Positions 1-10,869 of a stretch of 64,000 nucleotides of DNA are shown piece after piece. Numbering within the stretch: position 1 is the first letter of the stretch; the number at the start of each line of letters is the position of its first letter. A model generated the notes under the pieces. It was not told where the DNA came from and ran no database searches. It worked only from the letters and a program-made list of their open reading frames with translations. This DNA is from Lutraria lutraria (lineage: Eukaryota > Mollusca > Bivalvia > Venerida > Mactridae), in contig OZ026836.1 in assembly GCA_964023205.1 (NCBI GenBank), positions 5,446,993 through 5,510,992 on the forward strand. Reading direction: 5' to 3'. The position numbers and the translations under genes are program-made.

Positions 1-1659
1 CAATACTTAAACTGGCATTATTGTACATGTGATTTTCTCGGTGAGTTATGGAAACGTCCTTTTAGTCCAGTCATCTAAAGTTCAAAATTGGCCTTTTGGG
101 GAATAAATTAGTACATAAACCATTTTTGGTATATTGGTTCTTTAGGTGATAGAGAATGACCAGAAAAAAGTCCCCAAGAATCCTATGGTGCAAAAGCGAG
201 ATTTTTGGGCTTAAAGATGGAAAAAATGAATAAAACTGCGAATTTCTGGAATCCCTGTATAACTCAAAAACAGTTCATTCCTGACATTTTAAATCTTCTA
301 TGCTGATAAAAATTAATCAACAGCATCTTTTTGAATGTTTTTCATATTGGCTCAGAATCCAAGATGGCCGCCATAATCCAATATTGCCGCCCAAACTTCA
401 TTTGGTTTAAGATTAATTTTTGAATTGTCGTATAAAAACATTTTCTGCGATAAAAAACTGTCAAGCTAGTAGCTTTTTCTAGTATTTTAGCATTGAAAGG
501 TTTTTAATCAATATATTTTTAGTAATTTACATTACAAAGCTCAATCAAAGTACTGGACTTACTGAGGGAAGGTCAACTTTGTCGTATTTTAGCATTTTCG
601 TGTCGGAAACGCTGAAACTTGTACGACATGGCGTAAATCACCACCATGTGTTCGAGCACTATTTTAAATAGTGAATGAACTATTTTCAATATTAGTAAAT
701 CTTGTTACCCCAACAGTTTATAAATGAAACTTTTGTGCGTTTGAATACTTAATTATTATACTTATAAGTTTTCCAGTTTAAGTTGCCATAACATAATATT
801 TCTGCAGTAATATCTCCAGCTTTTATAAAAAGTCTCACTCTGCAATGTACACGTATGCAACAAGTGGTACTATTTTCTGTCCTGTTATTGGGCTGAGGGT
901 AACTAATTTTAATATGATGATGTAGGAAAGTATCACCTTCCAAAAACATAGATTTGGTACTTTAGTAATCAAGAAGTAATTCTAGGTAGCAAAAATGTAT
1001 TGGACTTCTTATGTTTCAGACGCATTTTTTGTGGAGGTTAGTAGTTATAATGTACAATGAATATGTCAGTGGCTGTGGTTTTTATGTTATTACTTTTTAT
1101 TACAATGTTGTTTTTCTATCACAATGAATCGTTATACATGTATTAATTTTCTCTGTTGGAAATGCAATGTTTAATGCTGTTTTTCGGCGCATCGACAACA
1201 TAAGTCATGTAAGGCGAAATTAAATAAGAGGGCGTCAAGAAGTATGTTATCAGATTGGTAAAAGGATAATATTCATGTTAATAAGAAATGAAGCGCAACT
1301 AAAAATGTAAAATGAAATACATTTGTAGTCGCAATTGATATGTAGTGACAAAAGATAAGAGTGTGTGAGACTAATCTCATTTACATTGTATTATATTATA
1401 GTGAATCAGATTATATAGCATCAGAATAAATGGGTTGATGTGTGGTATGTTTCTTTCGTTCTTGGTATTAGGTTTGGAAAGTGCCAAGTGGTGGAATTAC
1501 ATTCAAAGATATATTTTGATAAAGTGTAATTAACAACTTGGTATGTAGCGTTAAAGAAATTTAATTTTAGTTTTAAAATACAAATGTATAATGAGCGGCA
1601 AGTTTTTGTTGTTAAAAAGGGGATACTTAGTACTAGTTTTTCATTTGCCTCAACATAGA

Positions 1660-2700
1660 GGCTCAAGGAACAGGTCTTTAACCATGAATATGTAGTGATT
1701 CAGGGCTATTAGATATGATTTCCAGGCTGATCCGTATACAATGGATCCGTAGTCCAGTTCTGAATGGATAGGAGACCGATATAAACGTATTAGTACTTTT
1801 CTGTTAGATCCTCAGTCAGTGGCAACTTTCAGAAGGTATTGAGGCTTCTAGCAATTACTTTTTGAGTGATTTAATATGATTAATATAAATGAAAGTCTGG
1901 TTCAACCTGAATTGGTGTGTTGCCCATATTAAGACATAGTTCCGGATGCATGTAGAAATGTATTGAAACTGAAACCATTTTGATCCGACATAGTTTCATA
2001 TCAAGTATATCATTAATGGAGCCGTCTTTTAACGAGGTTTTTGTTTCGAGACTCAAAACATCAAAAGGATTCAAGTAAAACCATCTACACAAAGGGAGCA
2101 GTAAACTCCTAGATTTAAAACTTCAACTACACTATTGATACTAAATGGGATGACCCACAGGATACAGCCCTGCGGCACACCCATTTATTGCGTGTGTGGA
2201 TCTAAAAGAGTGTTTCCCACTTGGACACGGAAGAAAGCCACAATAAAAAAGTGGAAGGTGGCGTTTGACCCAAAACCATGAAGATCATTTGATATGCCAT
2301 AATTCCAGGTAGTGCCACAGGCACTTTTAAAGACGAAAAATATAGCCACTGAATGATCTTTGCTTATAAAGGCCTCTCTTAGAAGTCTTAAAGCGCACAG
2401 CTTAGGTAGTCAACTGTACCACGTTGGTGACGAAAACCACTCTGTACATTCACAATAAGGTTGGTAGATTCAAAGAACCAAACAGGTCCGTTGTTCACTA
2501 TTCTTTCCAGTGCTTTACAGATACAACTGGTAAAAGTTATCGGGTGATGATCATTAGAAAGCCCAGCTTAGGAATAGGAATTAGCAATGTTTGGAAGAAG
2601 GGAGTTCATCCGATTCCCATACATTATCAAACTTATCAAGTAAAAGAGAGAGAGTATGAATGGATGTTTAAGAAATTAATTAATAATGAACTTTGTATTG
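1660..2700 (-). mobile_element. Decayed Jockey-like non-LTR retrotransposon, reverse transcriptase part
   Basis: The reverse strand encodes, in broken frames, the ordered blocks of a non-LTR reverse transcriptase. Near 2430-2530 lie PITFTSCICKALERI and VQSGFRHQRGT. Near 2330-2370 lies EAFISKDHSVAIFF. Near 2160-2195 lies MGVPQGCILW, the PQG box. Near 2085-2100 lies CSLCVDGF, where intact elements have an FVDD-type catalytic box, so one catalytic Asp is lost. At 1880-1980 lies an HPELCL..TPIQV block, and near 1730-1760 SELDYGSIVYGSAW. Stop codons and frame changes lie between blocks, so it cannot be active. Jockey/CR1-like assignment rests on these blocks. Upstream endonuclease sequence is not recognisable. 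Confidence 0.85.
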
Positions 2701-2719
2701 ACCAGAGGATTTAATTGTA

Positions 2720-3480
2720 CTTAATTATCTTGGTTTTGGAAGAGATCTAAAGTTTTTCCACTCATCCCAGGTCTTGTGTGCCTGAAAAAAATCTATTTCT
2801 GTGTAGCCTAACGTTGCTAAGATACTTTTACATGGAAAGTTGGAGATGACACTTGTGGAAGTGACCACTTTCCCATCTTATTTCATCAACATGTTCGTCT
2901 GTCTAAGAGCAATCCAAAAACATGAAAAGTTAGACAATAGTGAGGATATGTCTAACATTGTTACTTCACTGCCCATAGAGACAGCTGAAGGCTCAATTCC
3001 TCTGACCTCCACAAACTCTAGAAGCCATGACAAACTACAAATGTATGGTATAATGATGACTGTATATGGGCTACCTAAATCCTCAAGGAATCCCTAAGGA
3101 AATTCAATCTGATGAAAATCTTAACTCCCTTTGTCTATCAAGATCAAAAGCTCGAAAATCCCTAAAACAATTGGGAGACTTTGTCTCAAAACTGAATAAT
3201 ATAACCTCGATCAGAAAAACGTAGGTAGGGTCCACAAAGTCAATGGAGAAGGCTTATCTCCAATTAAGCATTTGTCTGTTGACAACAATGATACAGACTG
3301 CCTACCCTCAGGAAGAGGCACTAGCTACTGCGTTCGGAAAAAAAGTCTTCATCTGAGAACTTATTCAGAAAAGATTAAAGTGAAGAGAAGGAACCTATTC
3401 CAGGATGTAGATAGGTCTTTGCATTGGCATCTTTCATTATTATCTGATTAATTGTTTACTTTTGTTGTATGACCTATCGA
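2720..3480. other. Unassigned interior of the composite repeat
   Basis: There is an 85-codon plus-strand open frame at 2840-3097, followed by several broken frames up to about 3420. It may be degraded coding sequence of the same or a nested retroelement. I recognise no domain and see no splice sites that would make it a host gene. Confidence 0.3.
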
Positions 3481-3486
3481 CTCTAA

Positions 3487-4160
3487 ATTTAGCAGCAATA
3501 TTGGATTTATATCATGCATAATCAACATTAAAATACAAAAGTTCTCAGTATTTATCAATATCAAAGGTTATAAATGTCTTAGGCATAATTCTAAAGTTGA
3601 ATAATTATAGTGGTTTTAGAATGTCATATTTTTGTGTTTTACACAGGTTATGCCCAAAATTACATTGTGAGCTATATAAATTCAATATTGACTTTTTAAA
3701 AAGAAATTCATCACAAATAAAATAAAAGTAATTTCTTTTCTTCTTACATTTGTAATTAGAAATATGACAAAATAGTCATATTTGGAATTAAACAGAAAAA
3801 CAATTTGGCGGCCATTTTGGATTGGAGCGGCCATATTGGATTTATGTAATGAATAATCAAGTTCATTAAAATACAAAAGTTGTTAATATTCATCAATATC
3901 AAAAGTTAAAAGTGCCTTGGCCATAATTCTGAACTTGAACAAATATAGTGCTCTAGAATGTCATTTTCGAGTTTTTATACAGTTCATTCCCAAAATTACA
4001 TTGTGTGCTTTTATTAGTTTCACAATTATTTTTTTTAATAAATTCATCAAAAATAAGATAAAAGTAATCTTTATTCTTTTTACATTTGAAACTAGAATGA
4101 CTGATATAAAAGGCAATTAGTCAAATTTGGATTTAAACAGTAAAAACAACATTTCAGCGG
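3487..4160 (+). repeat. Direct tandem duplication, period about 338 bp
   Basis: Two adjacent copies (about 3487-3825 and 3826-4160) each begin with a variant of CAATATTGGATTTAT. They share the blocks CATTAAAATACAAAAG, TCATCAATATCAAA, CATAATTCT.AA.TTGAA and AGATAAAAGTAAT, and end in the GGCGGCCATTTTGGAT motif. It lies just inside the right inverted arm. It is non-coding. Confidence 0.75.
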
Positions 4161-4490
4161 CCATTTTGGATTATGGCGGCCATTTTGGATGCGACTCGAG
4201 AGTGAAACTAAATCAAAATGATGTCTTTTATCAATACACATCATCTTGGAAAATTATAACTCATTTGGCCAAATAGTTTTTGAGTTATACATCGATTCCT
4301 GAAATTCCCAGTTTTATTTTTTTTTTCAACTTTTAGCCCAAAAATATCGCTTTTGCACCATGGGATTCTTGGGGACTTTTTTCTGGGTGTTATTCACCAC
4401 AAACAGAACCAACATACCAAAAATGGCTTATGTACTAATTAATTCCCCAAAAAAATTATGATGACTGGTCTATTTAAAAGCTATCACTAC

Positions 4491-4847
4491 TTAAGTCCCA
4501 TAAGCATATACATTTATTGGTCGTAATAGTTTCTGTTTGTTCTATTACAGAGGACACCTGTGTATTTTCCTCCCTCGCATACTTTGTATTAAGAAAAAAT
4601 ATATTTCCAAAACCATAACTATTTATAGAACAGCTGTGTTTTATCGCAGTCAAGTTATGCACACGTCGAAAAGTGACGTCACGGGCTCTACATATGTTTC
4701 AAGTTTACAAAAGAAAAAAATCACAGTGAAATGAGTGTTTTTAGAAGAAAAAGTGCACGTTTCGTTGGTAATAATTATTTTGGGATAATATCAGCAGTTT
4801 TTTTTTTGCAATTATTTTTCTAAAGCAAAAAGCTAATGGGACTTTAA
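4491..4847 (+). mobile_element. MITE, TTAA-type ends, copy 1
   Basis: The element starts TTAAGTCCCATAAGC and ends AGCTAATGGGACTTTAA, so the ends are inverted repeats that include TTAA. The interior contains a TGACGTCAC palindrome and a CAAGTTTACAAAAG block. The same ~360-390 bp sequence occurs in opposite orientation at 16281-16669. No coding capacity is present. TTAA at both ends would suit a piggyBac-type non-autonomous element, but the superfamily is a guess. Confidence 0.7.
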
Positions 4848-4849
4848 AT

Positions 4850-6350
4850 AAAGCAATATGAAGTAAACGTATTCTTTAATACGTCATTTTTAAAACATTT
4901 TTATACGAGCGTTTACTTATCAGCATCATTCTTGTCATACTTTAGGGTGAATGGTTTTTTGGAAATACAACGTCGAGTGTAATGTTCTTCAGTTTTAAGC
5001 TAAGACAACACTATGTAAATCACCATTCTATCACATGTCATACTGAATATTTTAATGGTGACTGTTGTATGAAGAATCTGGCAACATTTCCCTATGAGGA
5101 TCAAGCGCTTATAGTTCAATTTGATTACTATCTCAATATTCGGAGTTGATAATGCGGCACCATTCAGTAGAATTACCATACGGCATATGACGCTATTCAC
5201 TTTAACAAATATGTATGAAACAGCCTGGATCGTATCGTGCATACATAAATATATCGTACAAGATGGTAAAATGATTGTGTTCGGTACAATGAATGACCTT
5301 TAGAAACACTGTAGAAGTACGACAGATGGTAAACCAGGAAGACATAGTAACCCCAGACCGATTCCCAAATACTCTCAAAGGGCAAAACTCTTCTAAAAAT
5401 ATTATGAAATATGACTTTTATGTTTTGCGTTTCAATAGTGTTTATGACATAACATAATTTTCTAAACTCCGATACTAAAGTAACATTTATGGCGATTTTA
5501 TCTATGCATTTAAATTTAGGAAATTATTGAAAACCGACATCAATTTAAGGAATACTTCAAAACTGATTTATTATTTGGGTTTCTTTTTTGTACATGTTTA
5601 AATAATAGCAAACGTTTAAGTACCATTTCTCCTGTATTATACACGATCTATTGGCTGTAATTACCAAGTTAAGTAGCATTAAGTGTCTTGTAGGAAAACG
5701 AAGACATATTTCAAGAACATTCAAAACTGCCATCGATCTGAGTATTGAAACGATCGAGAAAGACACGTTCGTGCTTTTATTCTGTGTGATATTGTTTTCG
5801 AATATGTGGAAATATAAATGTTTTATTAATCATGCATATTTTTTCCAATCCATCTTTAAGCATATTGCGTCAAGTCCAAGCTTAGAGTCGTTTCAATTTG
5901 ACTCATGAACAGGCTGTATGATACTATAACGTCGGTACATTAAATTAATTACTTTAAACTTTAAGTAAATTCTTTAGTATTTAAGGTGCATCTTTTTACT
6001 ATTGTTATCTTTCTTTGCCCCTCCACATTTTTCTCTAAAATTCTTATGTTAATATGTTTAAAAGAGGCATGTGCTGTTCTTGGAGTATTTACCTACATCA
6101 AAATAATAAGCTAATAACTGGCGATAAATAATACGACAGTAAGACTTCAGTTATTAACTTCTCTTACCACAATTGTACGTATTACACCGTGAACGCATTT
6201 ATTAGTATCCGAATAAATATAATAATTGTTTAATATCTCAAACCTCTAGTGCTCCATCTTTATACCAACATATTTCCTGTACAATTTCAATAATGATATT
6301 TTACATAATATAATACTCAAAATAAAAGACGTTGACATTTTGTGGCGATA
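4850..6350. other. Intergenic, nothing recognised
   Basis: AT-rich sequence with short overlapping open frames on both strands (for example around 5000-5300 and 5557-5908). They have no domain, splice context or repeat match. I call no gene here. Confidence 0.5.
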
Positions 6351-6355
6351 TATCT

Positions 6356-6757
6356 TTATCTAAATAATGCTCCAGTACTTGCTCTGCGTTTAATTGCATA
6401 TATTACTATCCGCGGAAGGACCGTCTCCATGGTGATTCCAGAAAATGATTCAATTAATGCAATGATAGTGTAACTGCCGCCCATTTCATCAAACAGTTGG
6501 TGGCCTTCTATCGTATATTTTGCGATGTATTTTGAAATTAAAGAACATGAAACAATATCTTCGTGATAGTATTTTTGACCGAGATGTACAAAATTAGAGG
6601 CATCTCTGTCTGGTTTCAACTCTGTTTGTAATTCTTGGGTGGAAGTGGTTGGTTGCTGATCGAATAGCAAAGGAACATTTTGATAGTGTTTTTTTTTAAT
6701 CATAGAAAACATGTTCGTTTCACAAACACTATCACAATAGTAATACCGATTTCTCAA
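6356..6757 (-). CDS. Unrecognised 133-codon open frame
   Basis: This is the longest open frame outside simple repeats. It is reverse-strand, ATG to stop, 133 codons. The product is hydrophilic at the N terminus (MRNRYYYCDS, then a Q/T-rich stretch PTTSTQELQTE). The second half is mixed (KYIAKYTIEGHQLFDEMGG, then a more hydrophobic stretch ending RRASTGALFR). I see no signal peptide, no membrane helix and no family motif. No clear splice sites or neighbouring exons were found. It could be a terminal exon, an old transposon fragment or chance. Amino-acid composition looks more protein-like than other frames in this region, which is the only reason it is listed. Confidence 0.3.
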   Translation of the reverse strand: MRNRYYYCDSVCETNMFSMIKKKHYQNVPLLFDQQPTTSTQELQTELKPDRDASNFVHLGQKYYHEDIVSCSLISKYIAKYTIEGHQLFDEMGGSYTIIALIESFSGITMETVLPRIVIYAIKRRASTGALFR

Positions 6758-6859
6758 ACAAGATTGCTTTCTGCTAGAGGTTTTTCAAGTTTAATCGATT
6801 ATTTTCATGTGAAATATTTTTTAGAAAATGAATTTTTTTACGGCTTGTTGCCATTTTTG

Positions 6860-8260
6860 TAGAGACACTTTATGGCAATTATGCTCCTGAAGGGTTTCGT
6901 GCCAATGATTGGGAAGTTAGTTCGCATGACAAATGTAGTTATGCAATTCCTCTCTTTTATACGGCTGACATTTCTCTTACATGGAAACCTTTAAAAGCTA
7001 AATTTTAGACAGAAAGTTATACGTTTGATTGAATATAGATAATTGTACATATCGGTTTCTTCTGACTAAAGTACGTCTTGAATGTAAATATATATAGTAA
7101 AACCCTCAATACCGGACCCCTTCCGGACTGGGCAACAAGTCCGGTTTTTTTTAGAATTCCGGTATTCACAGAGCTTTTGATAACAAATCTGAAAATGGGA
7201 CAATGGGAAAATGTATGGTTTTCAGGGAATAACCGTACCACTTTGCATTTTCTCTCATGCAATTAATTCAGGTCGGTTATAGCAAGAAAAAGGTAATTAA
7301 ATGTCTAGCAAAGAGAGCGACTTTGTTAATATGCTATGTTTTTTTCTGATTGCTCGGCTTACATAGTTTTAGTGTCTATGCAACACAATGAGAAATTTTT
7401 TTTGTTTAAACTGACGACTTACATTGATTATGATTCATGTACAACAAAACATCTATAGACGTATAACGGAACAAAATGCAATATTCCACAAAAGTTTCAG
7501 GATCAATGATATACAATGATGAACAACGTGAAATTATAATAACTTATTACTTGGAGTTTCATTTACTACGATGGGATTTCAAGATAATAAAAGCGTACGT
7601 TGTGTAGACGTTTTAGTATTTCGGCGTCTTTCATAGACACAATTTAGAGGCTCCGTATTCTACTTCTGCTAGTAGACGGTGAATTCGAATCTCACACGGG
7701 CTTACACATACAGAGAAGCTGTCAAGCAAGCTAAAGGACAGTAGTTATACGTCTAGTGTATTCCTCCACTGTTATAACTGAAAAAAAGTCCCCAAATTAC
7801 CGTGACTGTTGGTGCGAACTGATATACACGATTATCGGAAATAAAATTTAGGTATCTTTTATTCGTGTTTTTTTATTTATTCAAAGGAATGCATTACCGT
7901 CGGTTTATTGCCAAAATAGATATATAACATAGAAATGGTAAAGATATATATAATAGTAATTTTGTTTCCTGTCTATATTAACTATAAAGGCGTCTCATTC
8001 CATTAATAATAGTTTATGGAAATAGGTATGATGCCACATTATGATTTCCATGAATACTTTTCCAGACAATCTAGAAATCAATCAATCCCTTTTTTATACA
8101 AAATCCTAATGGTTATTCGTTGTTTTACGTCATTGGTTATTTATGTTTCGCTACAAAATCACTGCTATAGAAGTTAATAAAAGTGCTATCGCAAGTTCTC
8201 GAAACAACATGACATTTTTTGGGGTATGGATTGTTGCAATTTTGGTCTTACTGTGAAGTG
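6860..8260. other. Intergenic with a short MITE-like repeat
   Basis: About 7097-7245 carries AGTAAAACCCTCAATACCGG, CCGGACTGG..CAAGTCCGG and a TTCCGG block. Related sequence is at 49602-49700, so it is a dispersed repeat. About 7770-7830 carries a fragment (GACTGTTGGTGCGA) also seen near 49345. The rest is unremarkable AT-rich DNA. Confidence 0.45.
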
Positions 8261-8264
8261 GGCC

Positions 8265-8515
8265 CGTCCAGTCAGCTCAGTTAGAGCATTGGTCTACTGA
8301 TCAAGAGGTTATGGGTTCGAACCCCGGACGAGGCTCATTGTTCGAGACACATTTGACTGAAAATATTACATACTATGTTAAATTGTCCTTCACCGGGTCG
8401 CTTGGTGGTAGCTTGTGGATAGAATGTGTTTAAGGCCCAAATGAGGTCAAGGGAGCTTGGTAGGATAACATCCCATCACGATATAATTGAAACAGTTATA
8501 AATAAACAAATAAAT
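8265..8515 (+). mobile_element. tRNA-derived SINE
   Basis: The head (about 8267-8340) is tRNA-like. It has an A-box-like CAGCTCAGTTAGAGCA, an anticodon-like loop CTGATCA and a B box GGGTTCGAACCCC closing on GGACGAGGC. The 5' acceptor strand (GCCCGTCC) is one base short of full pairing, so this is not a working tRNA gene. The body runs through AGGCCCAAATGAGGTCAAGG and ends in an A-rich tail with repeated AAATAAACA. A related tail lies near 48740. Confidence 0.75.
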
Positions 8516-9990
8516 GGTTTGTAGCACGTAAACACTGCAATGTATCGAAATTTCATTTCATATGAATCGGCTAATATAAAACAATATTAAACAAAATCAA
8601 TTATGTAAAATACAAAATCTTTATATTGACTTTTTATTCATGTTTTATTCATTCATTCTGTTTTGAAACTTAAATATTCCAATGTTCGTTATACGGTTGT
8701 ATAAATAAGTATGGAATAAATGTTTAATTATTGGAATAACCATGATTCCAAACAATGAAATTTTCGTGTAACTGTTACGATGATATATATGAGTTTGTTT
8801 AACGGTAGAATCGATAGTTGTAATGTTCTCACGAATTGTACTAAAACTATGTTACCATTCATTCTTTAATGGTCATGGAAATATTGATAGATATTTGAAT
8901 CTTCCCTTCCTATTCCCCATACCGCACACCTAAGTAATGGGTTATCATGATATGGTGTTCGTTCATATGTGTTCAAATAATAAAAGATCACAAAACAAGA
9001 GTAGAGTGAACATGTCATTTTAATTTTCTAAATGACGGATATTGCTAAGGTTAAACACAATACTACATAAATGACTAGAAACAGATTTTTGCAAAACATT
9101 AAAATATTATTGACCAAACACATAGGTGGGCTACCTAAACCGCCATAAGCAATGAAAAATGCGTACCCACCCTTTAATTAATAAAAATGAATCATGTGAT
9201 GGAGTTCTTATTTTAATCAATCAGACCGCTTATCAGCACTGTAGGTGGGAAAAGTCATCGTCAATCATGGTACTTGGTGTTTTTTTAGATTTCCGTCCTA
9301 TTCAGGTCAATGTTTTGTTAGCTGTAAAGTTGAATTGGGAATTATTTATTGCAGTAAGATCTTTTCATCACATCCTCAATAGTTAATCAACTGATCTCAT
9401 GTTACGCAAGCAGTCGTACCTTAATTTACATAAAACTGAAAGCCAGTTGATGAATTAACGAAATGGATGAGAAGCGAAAATCAAAGAAATCTTATTGTAT
9501 GTGACGGTACGTGCCACTAGTATCCACAGCGTAGTTTTGCGTGCATGGCATCGTGGAGACGGATATATCAAACAAACATTTTAATGGGAAAGCAATATAA
9601 ATGAGCAGTTTGTACCTAAACATTACACTTTAGAGAATTATCATGATCGATCCAGTACAAAGGGAATTCTTTAAACATGAATTTATAAACTACTTTTACA
9701 TTGCTATCGCACAATTATACTCATTGTAAGTTATAAAGGCTCGTAGGAATTTCAGATTGAATTGAGGGGTATTTTAAGACTTCGGATGACAACGGAGGAG
9801 GGGGTGGATATTGTTCCTTTTGATAAGCACTATCTCCTACCCTCCCCTAATTCCTACGGTCCTGAGTTTAACACATTTTGTATTTGATGTTTTATGTACA
9901 TTCTAGAATATTTTAGGCTTGTAAATAATGGCCCATTGTATCAAAGTTTATGTCAATTATTTAAGTGAATGAAAAGGAAACTATTGGTCT
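8516..9990. other. Intergenic, nothing recognised
   Basis: AT-rich sequence with no motif, splice-bounded exon or clear repeat. A 75-codon frame at 9159-9386 has no supporting evidence. Confidence 0.5.
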
Positions 9991-10007
9991 GGAAAGGAAT
10001 AGACTAG

Positions 10008-10205
10008 CCCGTTCGGTCTCCCGACCTAAATCCCATCGAACATGTCTGTGATATGATGCACAGAGCAATATCTGAGTGTCTTGTCCAGTCAATAACCACC
10101 AGAAAGCTCAGAGAGGCACTTCTGGAAGAATGGGATCGAATCCCACAATTTAAGATTGGACGGCTCATTAGAAGCATGAGGAGTCGATGTCGGGCTGTTT
10201 TTTGA
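10008..10205 (+). pseudogene. Tc1/mariner-type transposase, C-terminal fragment
   Basis: The plus strand encodes RSPDLNPIEHV followed by about 50 residues ending in RLIRSMRSRCRAVF and a stop. SPDLNPIEH holds the last catalytic acidic residue (E) of the DDE triad in Tc1-like transposases. The RRLIRSMRRRC-type ending is typical of their C terminus. The expected W-P before RSPDL is replaced by an in-frame TAG at 10005. Nothing upstream resembles the rest of the enzyme. It is a dead 5'-truncated remnant. Confidence 0.85.
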
Positions 10206-10596
10206 CGCCCAATGACATCAGTCTCGATACTTAACACAAAAGTTAGCACTTTTGCTTTTGCGCATTTTCCTAAATGTTTCTATTCCCCACACATTATTCC
10301 CATCAAAAAAATAATGTCTAATTTTGACAGTGTTCTCATTTCGACGCTCGTTACGTTTGAATGATTTAATGTATGGGTTACATGTGGCACTCATGATATA
10401 TGCAGGTATCTTTGAAAATAACAAAAGTTCATTTCTTATTTATGTAATCCAAAATCGACGCTAATGCCATACAGAACAAAAAAAGTGATCCTTATCAAAT
10501 TTTGAGTAGTATAATGATAATGTATATATCTATGAAGGTCGAGATAGCTAATTTGTTACGGCTTACTGTAGTGAAGTGAAACATTTTGCGTCAGAG

Positions 10597-10865
10597 CCCG
10601 TTCTTTCTTTCTGTGGGTTTAACACAATTTTTCAACATTTCTTTGAGTTTTACACACTGAGCCAGTTTTTCTGGACCAGAACTTAAACCAGCACTAACTT
10701 ACACGTTCATAATTAGGGGCCAACAATTTCTCTACATATGGAGGAAAATCGACATTTTGTTAATTTGTTATGGAGAGGTTTGACCTGCCGCGACCCCGAG
10801 ATTCGAACCTGGATCGCCGGGTAATAAGCCCAGCACACTGTCTACTGGACAACGGTCAATTCAGG
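10597..10865 (-). mobile_element. tRNA-derived SINE (GTTAAACCC-tail family)
   Basis: The reverse strand reads a tRNA-like head (GGTTCGAATCTCGGGGTCGC near 10790), the conserved body block TGTCGATTTTCCTCCATATG and a tail GTTAAACCCACAGAAAGAAAG. The same order appears at 47530-47792 on the plus strand (TCGATTTTCCTCCAAATATC and CGTTAAACCCACTGAGAC). Partial members are at 18515-18722 and 53335-53500. Confidence 0.75.
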
Positions 10866-10869
10866 AGAA

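Larger units (their letters stand above)
66..4470. repeat. Composite repeat with long inverted arms (~330 bp each)
   Basis: The left arm (about 66-395) reappears as its reverse complement at about 4155-4470. Matching landmarks are the CCAGTCATC edge, the GTACATAA..CCATTTTTGGTAT block, the AAAAAAGTCCCCAAGAATCC block, the TATAACTCAAAAAC block and the AAGATGGCCGCCATAATCC block. The interior holds a decayed LINE on the minus strand and a 338-bp direct duplication. The arms are roughly 80-85% alike by eye, so the element is old. A long-TIR DNA transposon or fold-back element fits. No transposase is visible, and I did not find a convincing target-site duplication. Confidence 0.7.

Noticed and set aside
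8267..8340. Functional tRNA gene
   Set aside because: The acceptor stem is incomplete and the sequence continues into a SINE body with an A-rich tail. The tRNA-like piece at 53541-53616 was rejected for its unpaired acceptor stem.
10004..10249. 81-codon reverse-strand frame
   Set aside because: It is the antisense shadow of the Tc1-type transposase fragment on the plus strand.
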